The notes under the pieces were generated by a model. It worked only from the letters and a program-made list of their open reading frames with translations. It was not told the DNA's origin and ran no database searches. A program made the translations under genes and the position numbers. From CAWFPR01 sp963817635 (GTDB taxonomy: Bacteria > Acidobacteriota > Vicinamibacteria > Vicinamibacterales > 2-12-FULL-66-21), in assembly GCA_963817635.1 (NCBI GenBank), contig CAWFPR010000014.1, positions 213,203 to 277,202 of the forward strand: 64,000 nt of DNA. Direction: 5' to 3'. Shown piece by piece: positions 7,037 to 16,276 of the stretch. Numbering within the stretch: the first letter of the stretch is position 1; each line of letters opens with the position of its first letter.

Positions 7037-7855
7037 GTGGCCGTGACCATGCGGGCGAAGAAGCACTTCGGGCAGCACTTCCTGCAGGGGGTCTGGGCGG
7101 ACAGGCTCGTGGCGGCCATCGAACCGGACGCCGGCGATCGCTTCCTCGAGATCGGACCAGGCCCCGGCGCGCTGACGCTCCGGCTCGCCCCCCGCGTCTC
7201 GCACATCACCGCCGTCGAACTCGATCGCGAGATGATTGAGGGCCTGACGCCTCGGCTCCCACACAATGTGACGCTCGTCGAGGCCGATTTTCTCGACTAC
7301 GACCTTGGGCGATCGACGGGCGAGGGCCCGATCAGGGTGGCCGGCAACCTCCCCTACAACGTCTCGTCCCCCATTCTGTTCCGGTTGATCGACGCCCACC
7401 GGAAGCACGGAGGGATCGTGGACGCGACCGTGATGGTTCAGGCGGAAGTGGCGGCGCGAATCGCCGCGTCACCGGGCACGAAGGACTACGGCGTGCTGTC
7501 GATCCTGGTCCAGCTCCATGCCGACGTGGCGCACGTGCTGTCGCTTCCCCCGGGCGCATTTCGGCCGCCGCCGAAGGTGCGATCGGCGGTGCTGCGCCTG
7601 CGGTTTCGACCGCCTGCCGTCGAGCTGCGCGACGAAGCGACGTTCGAGGGGATGGTCCGGGCCGTGTTCACCCAGCGGCGCAAGATCCTCCACAATGCGT
7701 TGCGCTCGTATGCGGAAGCCCACGGCTGGACCGCTGGGGCTGCCTTGCGGCAGGCGGACATCGACCCGGGCCGGCGGGCCGAGACACTGCAACTCTCAGA
7801 ATTGGCACGGCTTGCGGACTGTTTCACTTCGCCGCCAGCCCGACCTGTGCTATAG
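7037..7855 (+). CDS. rsmA: 16S rRNA dimethyladenosine transferase RsmA (KsgA)
   Basis: It N6-dimethylates two adjacent adenosines in helix 45 of 16S rRNA late in 30S assembly. The N-terminal 'KKHFGQHFL' and SAM motif I 'FLEIGPGPGALT' are visible. Motif IV is 'NLPYNVSSPIL', and the C-terminal domain contains 'FTQRRKILHNAL', all as expected. The start is a GTG at 7037, 4 bp after the zincin stop. The 272-residue length is normal. Confidence 0.96.
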   Translation: MAVTMRAKKHFGQHFLQGVWADRLVAAIEPDAGDRFLEIGPGPGALTLRLAPRVSHITAVELDREMIEGLTPRLPHNVTLVEADFLDYDLGRSTGEGPIRVAGNLPYNVSSPILFRLIDAHRKHGGIVDATVMVQAEVAARIAASPGTKDYGVLSILVQLHADVAHVLSLPPGAFRPPPKVRSAVLRLRFRPPAVELRDEATFEGMVRAVFTQRRKILHNALRSYAEAHGWTAGAALRQADIDPGRRAETLQLSELARLADCFTSPPARPVL

Positions 7856-8064
7856 TTTGCACGGTTTTGCTACAGTCCCTGGCCGGACCGTCCCAGCGGC
7901 GGGCCAGGTGGATAACGACCGCGGCGCCCAGCCGCTTCCCGTCAGGCCGAGCCCGCCAGGGTTTCGGGCCTTTCGCGACGTATCCTCCGACTGTCGATCG
8001 CGGCGATTTTCGCCGTTCTGGTGGATCGCGAGCCACCGCCACAAGTACGGATTCGGCCGATTTT
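7856..8064 (+). other. Candidate structured 5' leader of rnj
   Basis: This 209-bp non-coding stretch begins just after a -10-like TATAGT (7851-7856) and ends at the rnj ATG. Near its 3' end are two tandem hairpins: CGGCGA-TTT-TCGCCG (8001-8015) and GGTGG-N8-CCACC (8020-8037). No good Shine-Dalgarno precedes the ATG. RNase genes in other bacteria are autoregulated through their leaders, so this could be a self-cleavage control region. That is inference only. Confidence 0.35.
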
Positions 8065-9735
8065 ATGACTGACGCGTCAGGCGTGCCTGCGCCTCCGCTC
8101 GAGCTCATTCCGCTGGGCGGGCTGGGCGAATTCGGCATGAACATGATGGTCGTCGCCTGTGGCGACACCGCCATCCTGATCGATGCCGGCGTGATGTTCC
8201 CCGAGCCGGAACTGCTCGGCGTGGATCTCATCATTCCGGACCTGCGCCAGCTCCAGCAGTACAAGATCTCCGCGCTCGTCCTGACCCACGGGCACGAGGA
8301 CCATATCGGCGCCGTGGCCCACGTCCTGCCGTACGTCGATGGCCCGGTGTACGGCACGGCACTGACGCTCGCCTTCGTAGAGCCGAAGCTCGAGGAACTC
8401 GGAGAGCCAGCGCGCAGCCGCCTCGTCAGGGTCCGCCCGCGCGATCGCGTGCAGGTGGGATCGTTCACGATCGAATTTCTCCGCGTGACGCATAGCATTC
8501 CGGACTGCGTCGCCGTTGCGATCCAGACGCCGCGCGGCGTGGTCATTCACACGGGCGACTTCAAGATCGATCAGACGCCGCTCGACGGCGAGCACTTCGA
8601 CTTCCATCGGCTGGCCGAACTGGGATCGGCCGGCGTGCTGGCGCTCCTCTCCGACAGCACGAACGTCGATCGTCGCGGGTTCACCGGTTCCGAGCTCGAT
8701 GTCACGGACGGATTCGAGGAAATCTTCACGAGCGCGGCCGGCAAGATCGTCGTCGCGATGTTCGCGTCGAGCATCTACCGGATGCAGATCATCGTGGATC
8801 TCGCGGCACAGTTCGAACGGCATGTCGCATTCGTCGGGCGCGGCGTGCTGGAGAACTCGGAAATCGCGCAGCGGCTGGGGCACCTGCGCGTGCCGGCCGG
8901 GATGCTGATCCGCGACACTGACGTGCGCAGCTATCCGTCACAGGACGTCGTCTGCATCTGCACCGGCTCGCAGGGGGAGCCGCAGGCGGCCCTGCCCCGG
9001 ATCGCGATTGACGGCCACCGGCACGTCAAGCTCGACCAGGACGACGTGGTGGTGTTTTCGGCGCGCGAAATCCCGGGGAACGAGAAGGCCATCGGGCGGG
9101 TGATGAATCACATCGCGCGCCGTAAGGCTGAGGTGGTGTACGACGGCATCAAGCACGTCCACGTCTCGGGGCACGGAAGCGCGGAGGAGCTCAAGCTCGT
9201 CCTGTCCCTGGTCAGGCCGAAGTTCTTCGTGCCGATACATGGTGAGTACCGGCAGTTGGCCCGCCACGCCCGGATTGCTGCCCGGGTTGTGCCGGAAACC
9301 GGCGTGCTGCTCGTGGAAAACGGCGATCTCCTGCGCTTCGACGACGAGGGGGGGCGGATCGCCGGCAAGGTGCCGGCCGGACGAATCCTGATTGACGGAA
9401 CCCGCAGCGGCGAAGTCGGGGACGAGGTCCTCCGCGATCGCCGCCACCTGTCGGGCGACGGACTGGTCGTGCCGGTCGTGGCGATCGGGAAGCAATCGGG
9501 GACGGTCGAGGAAACGCCGGACGTGATCACACGGGGGTTCGTGCTCGACAGCCGCACGGAGGCGCTCCTGAAAGAGATTCCCGGGCTGCTGGCCGCGACC
9601 ATCGACGGGGCCAGCCTCGAAGAGCGGACCGATCCGGGCCTGATCAAGGAGAAGATTCGCGTGGATCTGCAGCGGTTCTTTCGCAAACGTTCGGGGCTCC
9701 GGCCGCTGGTGCTGCCGGTCATCATGGAGATCTGA
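8065..9735 (+). CDS. rnj: Ribonuclease J
   Basis: This metallo-beta-lactamase/beta-CASP nuclease has 'GEFGMNMMV' at the N-terminus and the 'THGHEDHIGA' metal motif. The second-metal-site residues are in 'HTGDFKID', and the beta-CASP segment contains 'SDSTNVDRRG'. 'CTGSQGEP' and 'HVSGHGSAEELK' are also present. It performs 5'-exo and endonucleolytic mRNA decay and rRNA maturation. The ATG at 8065 is chosen because conserved sequence starts just after it; the upstream in-frame region has no homology. The length of 556 residues is normal. Confidence 0.95.
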   Translation: MTDASGVPAPPLELIPLGGLGEFGMNMMVVACGDTAILIDAGVMFPEPELLGVDLIIPDLRQLQQYKISALVLTHGHEDHIGAVAHVLPYVDGPVYGTALTLAFVEPKLEELGEPARSRLVRVRPRDRVQVGSFTIEFLRVTHSIPDCVAVAIQTPRGVVIHTGDFKIDQTPLDGEHFDFHRLAELGSAGVLALLSDSTNVDRRGFTGSELDVTDGFEEIFTSAAGKIVVAMFASSIYRMQIIVDLAAQFERHVAFVGRGVLENSEIAQRLGHLRVPAGMLIRDTDVRSYPSQDVVCICTGSQGEPQAALPRIAIDGHRHVKLDQDDVVVFSAREIPGNEKAIGRVMNHIARRKAEVVYDGIKHVHVSGHGSAEELKLVLSLVRPKFFVPIHGEYRQLARHARIAARVVPETGVLLVENGDLLRFDDEGGRIAGKVPAGRILIDGTRSGEVGDEVLRDRRHLSGDGLVVPVVAIGKQSGTVEETPDVITRGFVLDSRTEALLKEIPGLLAATIDGASLEERTDPGLIKEKIRVDLQRFFRKRSGLRPLVLPVIMEI

Positions 9736-9736
9736 C

Positions 9737-12109
9737 GTGGCCGGTTCCACCCTTTCACGGCGGCTCAGCGAGTTCATCGGCGTGGCGCTCTTCGCGCTCG
9801 CCGTGATCTGGCTCATCGCGCTCGCCAGCTACAGTGCGTCCGATCCGGTGTGGTTCTTCAACACCGGCGCGGATCTGCCGCCGGCAAATTTCGCCGGGCG
9901 AATCGGCGCGTTCATGGCGGAGCTGTCCTACCAGTTGCTCGGGTACTCCGCCTACCTGATTCCAATCGTCCTGGTCGTCGTCGGATGGCACTATTTCTGG
10001 TGCCGGGTGCTCGACGCCGCGTATACGAAGCTCGTCGGCGCGGGGCTGCTGCTCGGGTGCTCTGCCGCGTTGCTGGCGCTGGCGTTCGGCACGATCGCGC
10101 CGGCCGGCACGTCGTTCCGGACGGGCGGGTACGCCGGCGAGTGGCTGGCGGGCCTCCTGTCCGCGTACCTGAACCGCACCGGCTCGATCATCCTGATTCT
10201 GACGCTGCTGTTCCTTGCGATCATCCTGTCCACGCAGTTTTCGTTCGGTCGGCTCTTTGCGGCCATCGGCGTGATGATCCGCGATCGCTGGTCCGCTGCC
10301 CGCGGCGCAATCAGCCGCCGGCGTGAAGAGAAACGCCGCGAAAAACAGCGGCAGGACGTCCTGAAGAAGCACCTCGGAGACAAGGCGCCAACCGAGAGCC
10401 GGCCGACGATCGCGCCAGCCATTCCGGTGGCTGAACCGGCCGTCGCGCGGGCGTCGCAGGCCTCGGCGGCCTCGACCGTAGAGGCGAAGAAGCCCTCGCG
10501 CACGGCCGCGATGATGGGCGCCGCGACCGCGGCGCTGAAAGCCGCCTCGTCGCGGCCGACGCCGGCGCCGGCCATCAGGCGTCCCCCGGTCGAAACACCG
10601 CTGCCGCTGGCCGAGCCCGACCGGGCGCCGGCCGAGCGCCGCAAGGGCGCCTACGTGCCTCCGCCACTGGCGCTTCTCGATGCGCCGAAGGGGCAACGCA
10701 AGATCGACGAGCGCGAACTGATGGACGGCGCGCGCCAGCTCGAAGAGAAGTGCGGCGAGTTCGGTGTCGAGGGGGCGGTGGCCCAGATCCACCCGGGGCC
10801 GGTGGTCACGACCTACGAGTTCAAGCCGGACGCCGGCGTGAAGTACAGCAAGATCACGGGCCTCGCCGACGATCTGTGCCTGGCGATGCAGGCCGAGTCT
10901 GTCCTGATCGATCGGATTCCCGGCAAGTCAACCGTGGGCATCCAGATTCCCAACCCGAATCGGGAATTGATTTCGATGCGCGAGCTGCTCGAGTCTGACG
11001 CCTACATGCGGTCGGCCTCGCGCCTGACACTTGCACTCGGGAAGACCATCCATGGGGAGCCGTTCGTCAGCGACCTGGCGTCCATGCCGCATCTGCTGAT
11101 CGCCGGATCGACCGGCACCGGCAAGTCGGTCAGCGTGAACGCGATGCTCTCCAGCATCCTGTTCCGGTCGAGTCCGGACGAGGTCCGCCTCATCATGGTC
11201 GACCCGAAGCGGCTCGAGCTGGGCATGTACGAAGGCATTCCGCACCTGCTGACGCCGGTCGTCGTCGATCCGAAGCTCGCGGCGAACGCTTTGCGGTGGG
11301 CGGTCCGCGAAATGGAAGAACGCTACAAGACGCTCGCCGCGGTCGGCGTCCGCAACATCGAGCAGTACAACCGGAACCTGAAGCTCGCCCAGGCTGAAAA
11401 GAAGGGGCCGGTCACCGATGACGCCGGCAACGAGGTCAAGGCGCTCCCGTTCATCGTGGTCCTGATCGACGAGCTGGCCGACCTGATGATGGTCGCGGGC
11501 AACGAGGTCGAAGAGTCCATCTGCCGGCTGGCGCAGATGGCGCGGGCGGTCGGGATCCACCTGATTCTCGCCACCCAGCGGCCCTCGGTGGATGTCATTA
11601 CCGGCCTCATCAAGGCGAACCTGCCGGCGCGCATCTCCTTCCGCGTGTCGTCGAAGATCGACTCGCGCACGATTCTCGACGGCAACGGCGCCGAGCAACT
11701 GCTCGGCAAGGGGGACATGCTCTATCTCCCGCCGGCCTCTTCGCGATTCGTGCGGCTGCACGGGCCGTACATCTCCGAACAGGAGAGCGCCCGGCTCGCC
11801 AGCTTCCTGCGCAAGCAGGGCAAGCCGAACTACGACCACAGCATCACGGAAGACGACAAGAAGTCATCCGGCGAAATGGAATTCGAAAAGGACGATCTGT
11901 ACGACGAGGCCGCGCGGATCGTGGTCTCGAGCGGACAGGCGTCGATCTCGTATCTCCAGCGGCGGCTGCGCGTCGGATTCAGCCGCGCCGCCCGGCTGGT
12001 GGACATGATGGAGGCGGAAGGCCTGGTGTCCGGCGCGGCGGGCGGGAAAGCCCGCGAGGTGCTCGTCAAGGGCGATTACTTCGACGAAGTCGATGCGCAA
12101 CTGAGATGA
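9737..12109 (+). CDS. ftsK: DNA translocase FtsK/SpoIIIE
   Basis: This 790-residue divisome motor pumps chromosomal DNA through the closing septum. The N-terminal fifth has four membrane segments. A low-complexity Ala/Pro/Arg linker (about residues 190-310) precedes the alpha/beta motor, with Walker A 'AGSTGTGKSVSVNAM' near residue 455 and Walker B 'VLIDELADLMMV'. The C-terminal gamma winged helix 'LRVGFSRAARLVDMMEAEGLV' reads KOPS-like DNA polarity signals. The start is a GTG at 9737, 1 bp after the rnj stop. The stop overlaps the downstream amidase start. Confidence 0.96.
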   Translation: MAGSTLSRRLSEFIGVALFALAVIWLIALASYSASDPVWFFNTGADLPPANFAGRIGAFMAELSYQLLGYSAYLIPIVLVVVGWHYFWCRVLDAAYTKLVGAGLLLGCSAALLALAFGTIAPAGTSFRTGGYAGEWLAGLLSAYLNRTGSIILILTLLFLAIILSTQFSFGRLFAAIGVMIRDRWSAARGAISRRREEKRREKQRQDVLKKHLGDKAPTESRPTIAPAIPVAEPAVARASQASAASTVEAKKPSRTAAMMGAATAALKAASSRPTPAPAIRRPPVETPLPLAEPDRAPAERRKGAYVPPPLALLDAPKGQRKIDERELMDGARQLEEKCGEFGVEGAVAQIHPGPVVTTYEFKPDAGVKYSKITGLADDLCLAMQAESVLIDRIPGKSTVGIQIPNPNRELISMRELLESDAYMRSASRLTLALGKTIHGEPFVSDLASMPHLLIAGSTGTGKSVSVNAMLSSILFRSSPDEVRLIMVDPKRLELGMYEGIPHLLTPVVVDPKLAANALRWAVREMEERYKTLAAVGVRNIEQYNRNLKLAQAEKKGPVTDDAGNEVKALPFIVVLIDELADLMMVAGNEVEESICRLAQMARAVGIHLILATQRPSVDVITGLIKANLPARISFRVSSKIDSRTILDGNGAEQLLGKGDMLYLPPASSRFVRLHGPYISEQESARLASFLRKQGKPNYDHSITEDDKKSSGEMEFEKDDLYDEAARIVVSSGQASISYLQRRLRVGFSRAARLVDMMEAEGLVSGAAGGKAREVLVKGDYFDEVDAQLR

Positions 12110-13878
12110 GGGTGACGATGACCTTCAGGATTGCTGCGAGCCTCGTGCTCGCCCTGACCATCTGGCCGTCAGAGGGTGTCGCGGCAGCGCCGGACGCCGC
12201 CGCGTTGTATTCGCAGGCCCTCGGCCGCGAGCGCGCGCTGCGTCTGGCCGCGCAGCCCGCGACCTTGAAGCAGATCCGGGGCGTGGTCGGCTCGTACGAG
12301 GCGATCGTGCGTCAGTATCCGCGCAGCGGCTATTGCGACAACGCGCTCTGGCAGGCCGGCAATCTGGCGATTCTCGCGTTCGAGCGCTTCGGCAAGACTG
12401 CCGATCGCGACAGGGCAATCCGGCTGCTGACGAGCCTCAAGCGAGAGTACCCCTCGAGCTCCCTCGTCGCGCGGGTGGACGATTCAATCCGCCTCGCCGA
12501 AACGACCCACGCGGCGCAACCTGCGCCCGCGGCCCCGGCGGCTCCGGCGACTGCCGCCGCAGAGGATGCGGCAGACGTGCCGACCGGCAGTTCCGGCGAG
12601 TCCCCCGCGCCATCCGCCGCCGGAGCGCCCATCGCGCTGCGGGACATCACGCGCACCGCCCTGCCGGAGGGCATGCGCGTCAGCATCGAACTGGAGGCGG
12701 AGTCGAACTATCACGCCGAGCGGCTCGAACATCCGCGCCGGGTCTTCTTCGACCTCAAGGGAGTGCGGCCCGTTGCGTCGCTGCTGGACGCCACGCTGAC
12801 GTTCGATTCGGACATCGTCCGGGAGATTCGTCTGGGCCGGCACCCGCAGAACACGACGCGGGTCGTCATCGACATGGAGGGGGCGGACAGCTACAGCGTC
12901 TTCAGGCTCTATAACCCGTATCGTCTCGTCGTCGACTTCAAGGCGACACTTCCCCGTCCGAGCGTCGCTACCGCGGCCAGCACGGTGCCGACATCCGCAC
13001 CGCTCGAGGCCGATCCGCCTGCCGCAACCCCGGCCGTCGCCGATGCGAAGGCAGCGAGCCCGCCCCTGGCGTCGCGTCCGGTGGTTTCGATCGCGCCCCT
13101 GACGCCGCCGGCCGTGCCGGCGTCGAACGGCAACGGCAAGTTCTCGCTCTCCCGGCAGCTCGGGCTCGGCATCTCGCGAATCGTCATCGACGCGGGGCAC
13201 GGCGGTCACGACCCCGGCGCGCAAGCCTGGGGTATCCGTGAGGCGGAGCTCGTGCTCGACGTCGCGCAGCGCCTGAACGCGCTGGCGACCAGGCAGGGGA
13301 TCGAAGTGGTCATGACCCGCGACAGCGACGTCTTCATCCCGCTCGAGGAGCGAACCGCGATCGCCAACCGCGAAGGCGCTGACCTGTTCCTGTCGATCCA
13401 CGCCAACGCGGCGCGCAATACCAGGGCGAGTGGCGTCGAGACCTACTTCCTGAACTTCGCGTCGAACCCGGAAGCCGAAGCCGTCGCCGCGCGCGAGAAC
13501 TCCGCCTCGGGGCAGGCGATGCACAACCTGCCGGACATCGTGCGGGCCATCGCCCTCAACAACAAGCTCGATGAGTCGCGGGACTTCGCCGACATCGTGC
13601 AGCGCTCCATGGTGCGCAAGCTGTCGGCGCGCAACAAGGCGCTGAGAGACCTGGGCGTGAAGCAGGCGCCGTTCGTGGTCCTGATTGGCGCGGTGATGCC
13701 GAGCGTCCTGGCTGAAATCTCCTTCGTGACCAACAGGCAGGACTCGGTGCTCCTCAAGACCAGCGCCTACCGGCAGCAGATCGCGGAAGCGCTGCTCGAC
13801 GCGGTGCTGCGCTACCAGGAATCGCTCAAGAAGCGGAAGGCCGTCGTCACGAAGGCAGGTACCGGGGTCTATTTCTAG
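12106..13878 (+). CDS. AMIN-domain N-acetylmuramoyl-L-alanine amidase
   Basis: The exported protein has, in order: a signal peptide, a TPR-like helical region (about residues 30-130), an Ala/Pro linker, and an AMIN domain (about 185-290, 'PRRVFFDLKGVRP', 'YNPYRLVVDFKA'). A second linker leads to an Amidase_3 catalytic domain from about residue 355. Zinc ligands lie in 'IVIDAGHGGHDPGA', 'REAELVLDVA' and 'LFLSIHANA', with the catalytic Glu in 'LAEISFVTN'. It cleaves septal peptidoglycan, which fits its overlap with ftsK. Length 590 residues. Confidence 0.94.
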   Translation: MRVTMTFRIAASLVLALTIWPSEGVAAAPDAAALYSQALGRERALRLAAQPATLKQIRGVVGSYEAIVRQYPRSGYCDNALWQAGNLAILAFERFGKTADRDRAIRLLTSLKREYPSSSLVARVDDSIRLAETTHAAQPAPAAPAAPATAAAEDAADVPTGSSGESPAPSAAGAPIALRDITRTALPEGMRVSIELEAESNYHAERLEHPRRVFFDLKGVRPVASLLDATLTFDSDIVREIRLGRHPQNTTRVVIDMEGADSYSVFRLYNPYRLVVDFKATLPRPSVATAASTVPTSAPLEADPPAATPAVADAKAASPPLASRPVVSIAPLTPPAVPASNGNGKFSLSRQLGLGISRIVIDAGHGGHDPGAQAWGIREAELVLDVAQRLNALATRQGIEVVMTRDSDVFIPLEERTAIANREGADLFLSIHANAARNTRASGVETYFLNFASNPEAEAVAARENSASGQAMHNLPDIVRAIALNNKLDESRDFADIVQRSMVRKLSARNKALRDLGVKQAPFVVLIGAVMPSVLAEISFVTNRQDSVLLKTSAYRQQIAEALLDAVLRYQESLKKRKAVVTKAGTGVYF

Positions 13879-14120
13879 GCCCAGGGCGAAATGTGGATTT
13901 CGGCGCCCGGATCCTGGAATGGCTTGTTGCGGCCGCGTAGACGCCGGAAGCCGATCAGCAGGCCACCGAGCACCAGGCCCGCGAGCAGCGCTACGATCAG
14001 CAGCGCGCCGGTCAATCCGAAAGAGCCGATCAGCACGTCGGACAGCGTCGTGGATTTCACGGGCTGCTGAACGACATGGACCATGATGGGCGGCGATGGC
14101 TGCATGGTCGGGCTCGTCAC
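13875..14120 (-). CDS. Small single-pass membrane protein of unknown function
   Basis: This 81-residue product starts at a GTG at 14120 and has one strong hydrophobic segment ('LIGSFGLTGALLIVALLAGLVLGGLLIGF') followed by a basic 'RRLRGRNK', so the C-terminus is probably cytoplasmic. It converges with the amidase gene: the two stop codons share the palindrome CTAG. No family is recognised. Plausible because of its clean membrane segment and good fit between neighbours. Confidence 0.55.
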   Translation of the reverse strand: MTSPTMQPSPPIMVHVVQQPVKSTTLSDVLIGSFGLTGALLIVALLAGLVLGGLLIGFRRLRGRNKPFQDPGAEIHISPWA

Positions 14121-14168
14121 TCGGTGTCCGGCACGGCGTCAGGCGGGTCGGTGCCGCCCTGACGCCTG

Positions 14169-15674
14169 TTACCAGTCTACGCTGGTAAAGGCCAGTTCCG
14201 CGAGCGTTCGCACGCCGACGCCAGTCGACCCCTTCGGCTGCCAGGGCTTTGCTTCGTCGGCCCATGCCGTGCCCGCCACATCGAGATGGACCCACGGCAG
14301 GCCGCCGCTGAATTCCTTCAGGAAGCTCGCCGCCGTGCACGCGCCCGCCGGACGGCCGCCCGTGTTGACCAGATCCGCGATGTCGCTGTGCATCTGTTCG
14401 GCATATTCATCGTAGAGCGGCATGGGCCAGCAGCGATCGCCGGCGGCAAGCGCCGTCCGGCGCACGCGCTCCACCCACGGCTGCGGCTGCCCGAAGATTG
14501 CGGACGCCACCTTGCCGAGCGCCACGACGCAGGCGCCGGTGAGCGTCGCGATATCCACCAGGTGGGTCGCGCCGAGCTTCTGCGCGTACCAGAGGCCATC
14601 ACCGAGGACCAGGCGGCCTTCGGCGTCGGTGTTGATGACCTCGACGGTCCTGCCGCTCGCCGATTTCAGCACGTCGCCAGGTTTCACGGCGCGCCCGCCC
14701 GGCATGTTCTCGGTTGTCGGGACGACGCCGACGACCTTGATCGGCGCGCCGAGCAGCGCCAGCGCCCGCATCGCGCAGATGACGGCTGCCCCGCCGGCCA
14801 TGTCGTCCTTCATGCGGTCCATGCCTTCGGCCGGCTTGATGGAGATGCCTCCCGCGTCGAACGTGATGCCCTTGCCGACCAGTCCAAGAACCGGAGCGCC
14901 GGGTGCCCCGGGCGGCTCGTGGCGCAGGACGATGACACGCGGCTGCTCGGCGCTGCCGCGCGCGACGCCAAGGAGCAACCCCATGCCGAGCTGGCCGATG
15001 CCGTCCTCGTCGAGGACGTCCACACGGAGGCCCGCGTCGCGGCCAATGGCCGTCGCACGCTCAGCGAAGGCCACCGGCGTCAGCACGTTCGACGGCTCGT
15101 TGCACAGGTCGCGCGCGAGATTGCAGCTTTCCCCGAGGATTCGTCCCCGCTCGGCGGCCGCCACGATGCGACCGTCGCCGCCAGGCGCAGCGATGATGCA
15201 GCGCTCGGGCGGAAGGCCGAGGCGCTCTCCGGTCTTGTAGACGTCGCCACTGAAGGCGGCAAGCATGAGCCCCTCGGCCGCGGCCTGTGTCGCGTGGACC
15301 GGATCCAGATCCGTCGTGTCGAGCCACGCCATCGTGGCCACGCGTCGCTGCCGCGCCTGGAGCGCCGCCGCCGCGGCCATCCGGCGGAGGCGTTCCGTGT
15401 CGCACTCGGCACGTTTTCCGCCGCCGATGGTCGCGATGCGCGCCGCCTTCCAGCCTGATGTGACGGGGGTGATGAAGAACTCGTAGGCGCGACCTCTGAG
15501 TTCGCCGGCGGCGATCGCCCGCGCGATCGCCCCGCCTGCCGCAGCGTCGGCCTCCTTTGCGGCGCCAGCCAGCGGGTCGGCCTCGAACATCGGAAGAACG
15601 ATGAGATCGACGGCGACGTCCGGGAACGGCAGCATGGACACCGAGAGTGCTGGCGACACAAGAGGCGGCGACAT
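14169..15674 (-). CDS. pepA: Leucyl aminopeptidase (M17)
   Basis: This cytosolic two-metal exopeptidase has 'GLVGKGITFDAGGISIKP' (metal and catalytic Lys), 'MKDDMAGGAA', 'NTDAEGRLVLGD' (signature with metal ligands and Arg) and 'IATLTGA'. The ATG at 15674 (MSPPLVSP) is preferred over an upstream in-frame codon because a perfect TATAAT lies 6 nt before it. The stop region holds a 7-bp inverted repeat (TTACCAG/CTGGTAA) that may help termination. Length 501 residues. Confidence 0.95.
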   Translation of the reverse strand: MSPPLVSPALSVSMLPFPDVAVDLIVLPMFEADPLAGAAKEADAAAGGAIARAIAAGELRGRAYEFFITPVTSGWKAARIATIGGGKRAECDTERLRRMAAAAALQARQRRVATMAWLDTTDLDPVHATQAAAEGLMLAAFSGDVYKTGERLGLPPERCIIAAPGGDGRIVAAAERGRILGESCNLARDLCNEPSNVLTPVAFAERATAIGRDAGLRVDVLDEDGIGQLGMGLLLGVARGSAEQPRVIVLRHEPPGAPGAPVLGLVGKGITFDAGGISIKPAEGMDRMKDDMAGGAAVICAMRALALLGAPIKVVGVVPTTENMPGGRAVKPGDVLKSASGRTVEVINTDAEGRLVLGDGLWYAQKLGATHLVDIATLTGACVVALGKVASAIFGQPQPWVERVRRTALAAGDRCWPMPLYDEYAEQMHSDIADLVNTGGRPAGACTAASFLKEFSGGLPWVHLDVAGTAWADEAKPWQPKGSTGVGVRTLAELAFTSVDW

Positions 15675-15680
15675 CGGAGA

Positions 15681-15686
15681 ATTATA
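15681..15686 (-). promoter_or_regulatory. pepA -10 box (TATAAT), leaderless geometry
   Basis: On the minus strand TATAAT is followed by 6 nt (TCTCCG) and then the pepA ATG, which predicts a transcript starting at the start codon. The -35 is weak (TTCATT at 17 bp). The divergent gene at 15735 has instead a strong AAGGAGG Shine-Dalgarno. Confidence 0.6.
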
Positions 15687-15734
15687 GTGGGACTGTCTGC
15701 TACAATGAAAAATGCCCACCTTGAAGGAGGCTGC

Positions 15735-16184
15735 ATGCGACTGATCGCCGCCGCTCGCCGCCACGTTCTGCTCACGCTAGCCTCTGCAGTTGCCATCGCG
15801 GCGGTCGTGTCCGCGGCCGGCGCGGACAAGGTGCCAAGACCCTCGATTTCCGTGAAAGTGACGCCGTTGATCGGGTTCGCCCCGGTCCGGATGGTGTTCG
15901 TCGCCGAAATAAAAGGCGGGGATCAGACGTCGCTCTATTGCCCGGCCGTCGAGTGGGACTGGGGCGATGACACGAAGTCGGAAACCAAGACCGATTGCGA
16001 TCCGTTCGAGCCTGGCACGAGCGAAATCAAGCGACGCTACGTCGTCGATCACTCGTTCGAGCTGCCGGGTGCCTGGAAGGTGCAGCTCCGCCTCAAGCAG
16101 AAGGACAAGGTCGTCGCACGCGGCAGCGTGACCGTCACCGTCCGGCCCGGCCTCAGGGACGGCGGCGGCGGCGAGGAACGCTAG
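15735..16184 (+). CDS. Exported PKD-like domain protein
   Basis: This 149-residue product has a signal peptide ('VLLTLASAVAIAAVVSAAGA'). A single beta-sandwich-like domain follows with PKD features: 'VKVTPLIGFAPVRMVFVAEI', 'VEWDWGDD', 'VDHSFELPGAWKVQLRLK'. PKD domains bind proteins or polysaccharides at the cell surface. The start at ATG 15735 is fixed by AAGGAGG 8 nt upstream, one of the clearest Shine-Dalgarno sequences in the window. Its stop codon lies in the outer arm of a 95-bp inverted-repeat element. Confidence 0.75.
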   Translation: MRLIAAARRHVLLTLASAVAIAAVVSAAGADKVPRPSISVKVTPLIGFAPVRMVFVAEIKGGDQTSLYCPAVEWDWGDDTKSETKTDCDPFEPGTSEIKRRYVVDHSFELPGAWKVQLRLKQKDKVVARGSVTVTVRPGLRDGGGGEER

Positions 16185-16276
16185 CCCGGGCTGGCCCTGA
16201 GCGAAGGCCCGAGAAGCGGGCCTGAGTCGAAGCCCGGAGGGTGGACTATTCGCTCGTTCATGAATAGTCCGGGCTA
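16182..16276. repeat. REP/REPIN-like inverted-repeat element between convergent genes
   Basis: Outer 8-bp arms TAGCCCGG (16182-16189) and CCGGGCTA (16269-16276) enclose a GC-rich segment with 'CCTGAGCGAAGG' and 'CCTGAGTCGAAG' copies. An inner hairpin follows: GGACTATTC (16243-16251) pairs with GAATAGTCC (16262-16270). The stop codons of both convergent genes lie inside the outer arms. It may act as a bidirectional terminator, but no U-run is seen. Confidence 0.7.

Noticed and set aside
12484..14340. Long minus-strand open frame of about 600 codons opposite the amidase gene
   Set aside because: It is antisense to a gene with complete AMIN and Amidase_3 motifs, has an Arg/Gly/His-rich composition typical of shadow frames in GC-rich DNA, and shows no domain.
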